A stretch of 7,180 nt of DNA, from the NCBI GenBank assembly GCA_964558715.1, contig CAZLFD010000053.1, positions 1-7,180 on the forward strand, written 5' to 3'. Below the pieces are notes generated by a model. It ran no database searches and was not told the DNA's origin. It saw only the letters and a list, made by a program, of their open reading frames with translations. Each line of letters starts with the position of its first letter. The stretch's first letter is position 1. The translations under genes and the position numbers were made by a program. Below, in pieces: positions 5,908 through 7,180 of the stretch. Source of the stretch: JBGSOV01 sp964558715 (GTDB lineage Bacteria; Patescibacteriota; Gracilibacteria; CAIRYL01; GCA-016699755).

Positions 5908-6885
5908 ATGATGACCGACGCCGATTATTTTTTGCAACACTTAAGCGAAGCAATCGGCGATGTCGATCTCGCTGGATACACAAAATCGCATTCTGGAAAA
6001 GTGCGTGACACTTTCGAAAAAGATGCTACTCGCATCCTCATTACTACCGATCGCCAATCAGCGTTCGATCGTATTCTCACGACGATTCCTTTTAAGGGGC
6101 AGATCCTCAACCGCATTTCGGCTTTTTGGTTTGAACAGACGAAAGACATCGTTGCCAATCACCTTATCGCCGTGCCAGATGCGGCTGTTTCTGTAGTGCG
6201 CAAAGCCAAGGTATTTCCGGTCGAATTCATCATCCGTGGATACATGACCGGCAGTACCGACACTTCGGTATGGGTGAATTACCAGAACGGCGCACGCGAG
6301 TATTGCGGCGTTTTGCTGCCCGAAGGCATGGTCAAAAACCAGCCGTTTCCCAGAGCCATCATCACGCCAACGACCAAACCCGAAATAGGGCACGATGAAC
6401 TCGTCTCTCCAGACGAGATCATTAAGCGTGAGCTGATGACTGCAACAGAATGGGAACAAGTTGCCGATTATGCGTTGCGTATTTTTGAGCGCGGGCAAAA
6501 GGTAGCCGCATCGCGCGGATTGATTCTCGTCGATACTAAATTTGAATTCGGGCGCGATGCAGACATCGGCGAAATCTTGTTGGTCGACGAAGTACTGACG
6601 CCAGACAGTTCACGTTATTGGATGCATTCCACATATGCCGAACGCTTTGCTGCCCAGCTAGAGCCACAAAGCTTTGATAAAGAATTCCTCCGTTTATGGT
6701 ATCAAGAACGCTGCGACCCGTATCACGACGAAGAGTTACCGACTACGCCAGATGACCTGCGTGCCAAATTGGCAAGTATTTATGCCGAGGTCTACCAAAT
6801 TATCACCGGAACAGTATTCGTGCCCGAGCTTGGCGGAGCAGCACGCATTCAGAAAAATCTAGACAGCTTCTTTGCTTCACAGTAA
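5908..6885 (+). CDS. purC: Phosphoribosylaminoimidazole-succinocarboxamide synthase (SAICAR synthetase)
   Basis: This cytosolic enzyme of de novo purine synthesis joins CAIR and L-aspartate using ATP to give SAICAR, ADP and phosphate (EC 6.3.2.6). Counting from ATG 5908, the 325 residues contain the family blocks in order: GKVRD (30-34, nucleotide-binding loop), TTDRQSAFD (46-54), PFKGQILNRISAFWF (61-75), EFIIRGYMTGS (106-116), TPTTK (153-157) with GHDE (161-164), LVDTKFEFG (207-215) and DEVLTPDSSRYW (227-238). The length fits the roughly 300-residue yeast Ade1-like form rather than the roughly 240-residue E. coli type. The frame is open back to a GTG at 5788, but those 40 extra residues match nothing in the family; ATG 5908 or 5911 is preferred, although no Shine-Dalgarno sequence precedes either. 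It stops with TAA, 16 bp before tRNA-Trp, so read-through into the tRNA is likely. No other purine gene is in view. Confidence 0.95.
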   Translation: MMTDADYFLQHLSEAIGDVDLAGYTKSHSGKVRDTFEKDATRILITTDRQSAFDRILTTIPFKGQILNRISAFWFEQTKDIVANHLIAVPDAAVSVVRKAKVFPVEFIIRGYMTGSTDTSVWVNYQNGAREYCGVLLPEGMVKNQPFPRAIITPTTKPEIGHDELVSPDEIIKRELMTATEWEQVADYALRIFERGQKVAASRGLILVDTKFEFGRDADIGEILLVDEVLTPDSSRYWMHSTYAERFAAQLEPQSFDKEFLRLWYQERCDPYHDEELPTTPDDLRAKLASIYAEVYQIITGTVFVPELGGAARIQKNLDSFFASQ

Positions 6886-6901
6886 GATAGCTTTTGCGCC
6901 T

Positions 6902-6976
6902 AGGGGCATGATGTCAATGGTAGCATGGCGGTCTCCAAAACCGCTCGTTCGGGTTCGAATCCTGATGCCCCTGCCA
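6902..6976 (+). tRNA. trnW: tRNA-Trp (anticodon CCA), 3' CCA encoded
   Basis: A complete cloverleaf can be drawn. The acceptor stem AGGGGCA (6902-6908) pairs with TGCCCCT (6966-6972), followed by discriminator G and an encoded CCA (6974-6976). The D arm is ATG-TCAATGGTAG-CAT. The anticodon stem GCGGT/ACCGC closes the loop CTCCAAA with anticodon CCA. The T arm is TCGGG-TTCGAAT-CCTGA with one G-T pair, and the variable loop has four nucleotides. G73 is the usual bacterial Trp identity base. The gene lies 16 nt after the purC stop on the same strand, so it may be released from a purC-tRNA transcript. Confidence 0.96.
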
Positions 6977-7008
6977 GTTCTTCGTTTTGTCCAGCAGTGC
7001 GGGAAAAA

Positions 7009-7065
7009 TGGAAGCTTGCCTCGAGCTTGTCGAGGGGCTAGCTTTGGCCAAAAAGCCAACTTCCA
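7009..7065 (+). other. Structured non-coding segment downstream of tRNA-Trp
   Basis: Several inverted repeats nest here. An outer stem pairs TGGAAG-c-TTG (7009-7018) with CAACTTCCA (7057-7065), giving nine pairs with one bulged C. Inside it, CCTCGA (7019-7024) pairs with TCGAGG (7030-7035) around a GCTTG loop. TTGGC (7044-7048) can pair with GCCAA (7055-7059) around CAAAAA, which competes partly with the outer stem. No T-run follows, so it is not a canonical intrinsic terminator. It could be a 3' processing or termination structure for the purC-tRNA transcript, a small RNA, or a repeat of REP type. Confidence 0.4.
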
Positions 7066-7076
7066 ATTCCAAGTTT

Positions 7077-7086
7077 GGTAGCTACC
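7077..7086. repeat. 10-bp perfect palindrome
   Basis: GGTAGCTACC is self-complementary and flanked by TTT on the left and TAAA on the right. It could be a binding site for a dimeric protein or chance; no gene starts nearby. Confidence 0.35.
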
Positions 7087-7123
7087 TAAAGTAGAGTAGC
7101 AAAGTGAAGTACAAAGTGAAGTG
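7087..7123 (+). repeat. Short tandem repeat, about 12-bp unit, three copies
   Basis: Three successive units are TAAAGTAGAGTAG (7087-7099, degenerate, 13 bp), CAAAGTGAAGTA (7100-7111) and CAAAGTGAAGTG (7112-7123). The last two differ only in the final base. The array ends 8 bp before copy 2 of the 22-bp dispersed repeat. Confidence 0.7.
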
Positions 7124-7131
7124 CATTTGAA

Positions 7132-7153
7132 CTAAGCCCCAATTCTCGTGACA
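7132..7153 (-). repeat. 22-bp dispersed repeat, copy 2 (inverted relative to copy 1)
   Basis: On the plus strand this begins CTAAGCCCCAATTC and ends CGTGACA. Its reverse complement matches 31-52 at 21 of 22 bases. It follows the tandem array at 7087-7123. The window stops 27 bp later, so what it borders on the right is not visible. Confidence 0.6.
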
Positions 7154-7180
7154 GATGAGGCAAGTCGCTGTCGGTAGTAT

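Noticed and set aside
127..6885. Recoded UGA (as glycine or tryptophan)
   Set aside because: All four genes are intact under the standard bacterial code and end in TAA or TAG. Tryptophan is read by a normal CCA-anticodon tRNA. No gene needs an in-frame UGA to be read through.
6872..7081. Open frame crossing the purC end and tRNA-Trp
   Set aside because: It overlaps a perfect tRNA cloverleaf and the end of purC, and has no recognisable protein features.
7030..7140. tRNA-like 5' end (GGGGCTTAGTTCAA) on the minus strand at 7127-7140
   Set aside because: It looks like the start of a tRNA, but the only complementary CCCC block is about 95-105 nt away and there is no T arm (TTCGA) or anticodon stem between.
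31..7153. Composite transposon bounded by the inverted 22-bp repeats
   Set aside because: The content is antiporter, purC and tRNA-Trp with no transposase for these ends, and there is no target duplication visible outside either copy.

Overview
The window is a bacterial chromosomal segment of moderate GC with four complete protein genes, one tRNA gene and one decayed insertion sequence. The best guess for the source is a Patescibacteria/CPR-type genome. This rests on an orphan pseudophosphatase-propeller membrane protein, AT-rich degenerate intergenic repeats, a relic of the Zn-ribbon 'PNTTN' transposase type, and no convincing Shine-Dalgarno sequence before any gene. It is an inference from style, because no marker gene settles the lineage. 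The four genes stop with TAA or TAG and the tRNA is an ordinary tRNA-Trp(CCA), so nothing suggests a recoded UGA.

Layout. Bases 1-126: one copy of a 22-bp repeat (31-52), then a promoter-like pair. 127-912 (+): unrecognised exported or membrane-anchored helical protein. 913-1090: non-coding, with short AT-rich repeats and a small palindrome. 1091-2956 (+): membrane protein with an N-terminal PP2C-like domain that lacks the catalytic motifs, one transmembrane helix, a coiled coil and a six-repeat beta-propeller-like C-terminus. 2957-3531: no intact gene. Most of it is an internally deleted insertion sequence of about 370 bp with 22-bp terminal inverted repeats, keeping only the two ends of its transposase. 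3532-5709 (-): CPA1-type Na+/H+ antiporter with a long cytoplasmic tail. 5710-5907: divergent intergenic region. 5908-6885 (+): PurC (SAICAR synthetase). 6902-6976 (+): tRNA-Trp(CCA) with encoded CCA, 16 nt after purC. 6977-7180: non-coding, with stacked hairpins, a 10-bp palindrome, a 12-bp tandem repeat and the second, inverted copy of the 22-bp repeat.

Functionally, the first two genes may form a cell-envelope pair (a secreted helical protein followed by a membrane protein with a propeller on one face). The antiporter and purC are ordinary housekeeping genes in divergent orientation. The most unusual items are the deleted MITE-like element, the pseudophosphatase-propeller protein, and the matching repeat near both window edges. 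No defence system, CRISPR array or obvious new multi-gene system is present.
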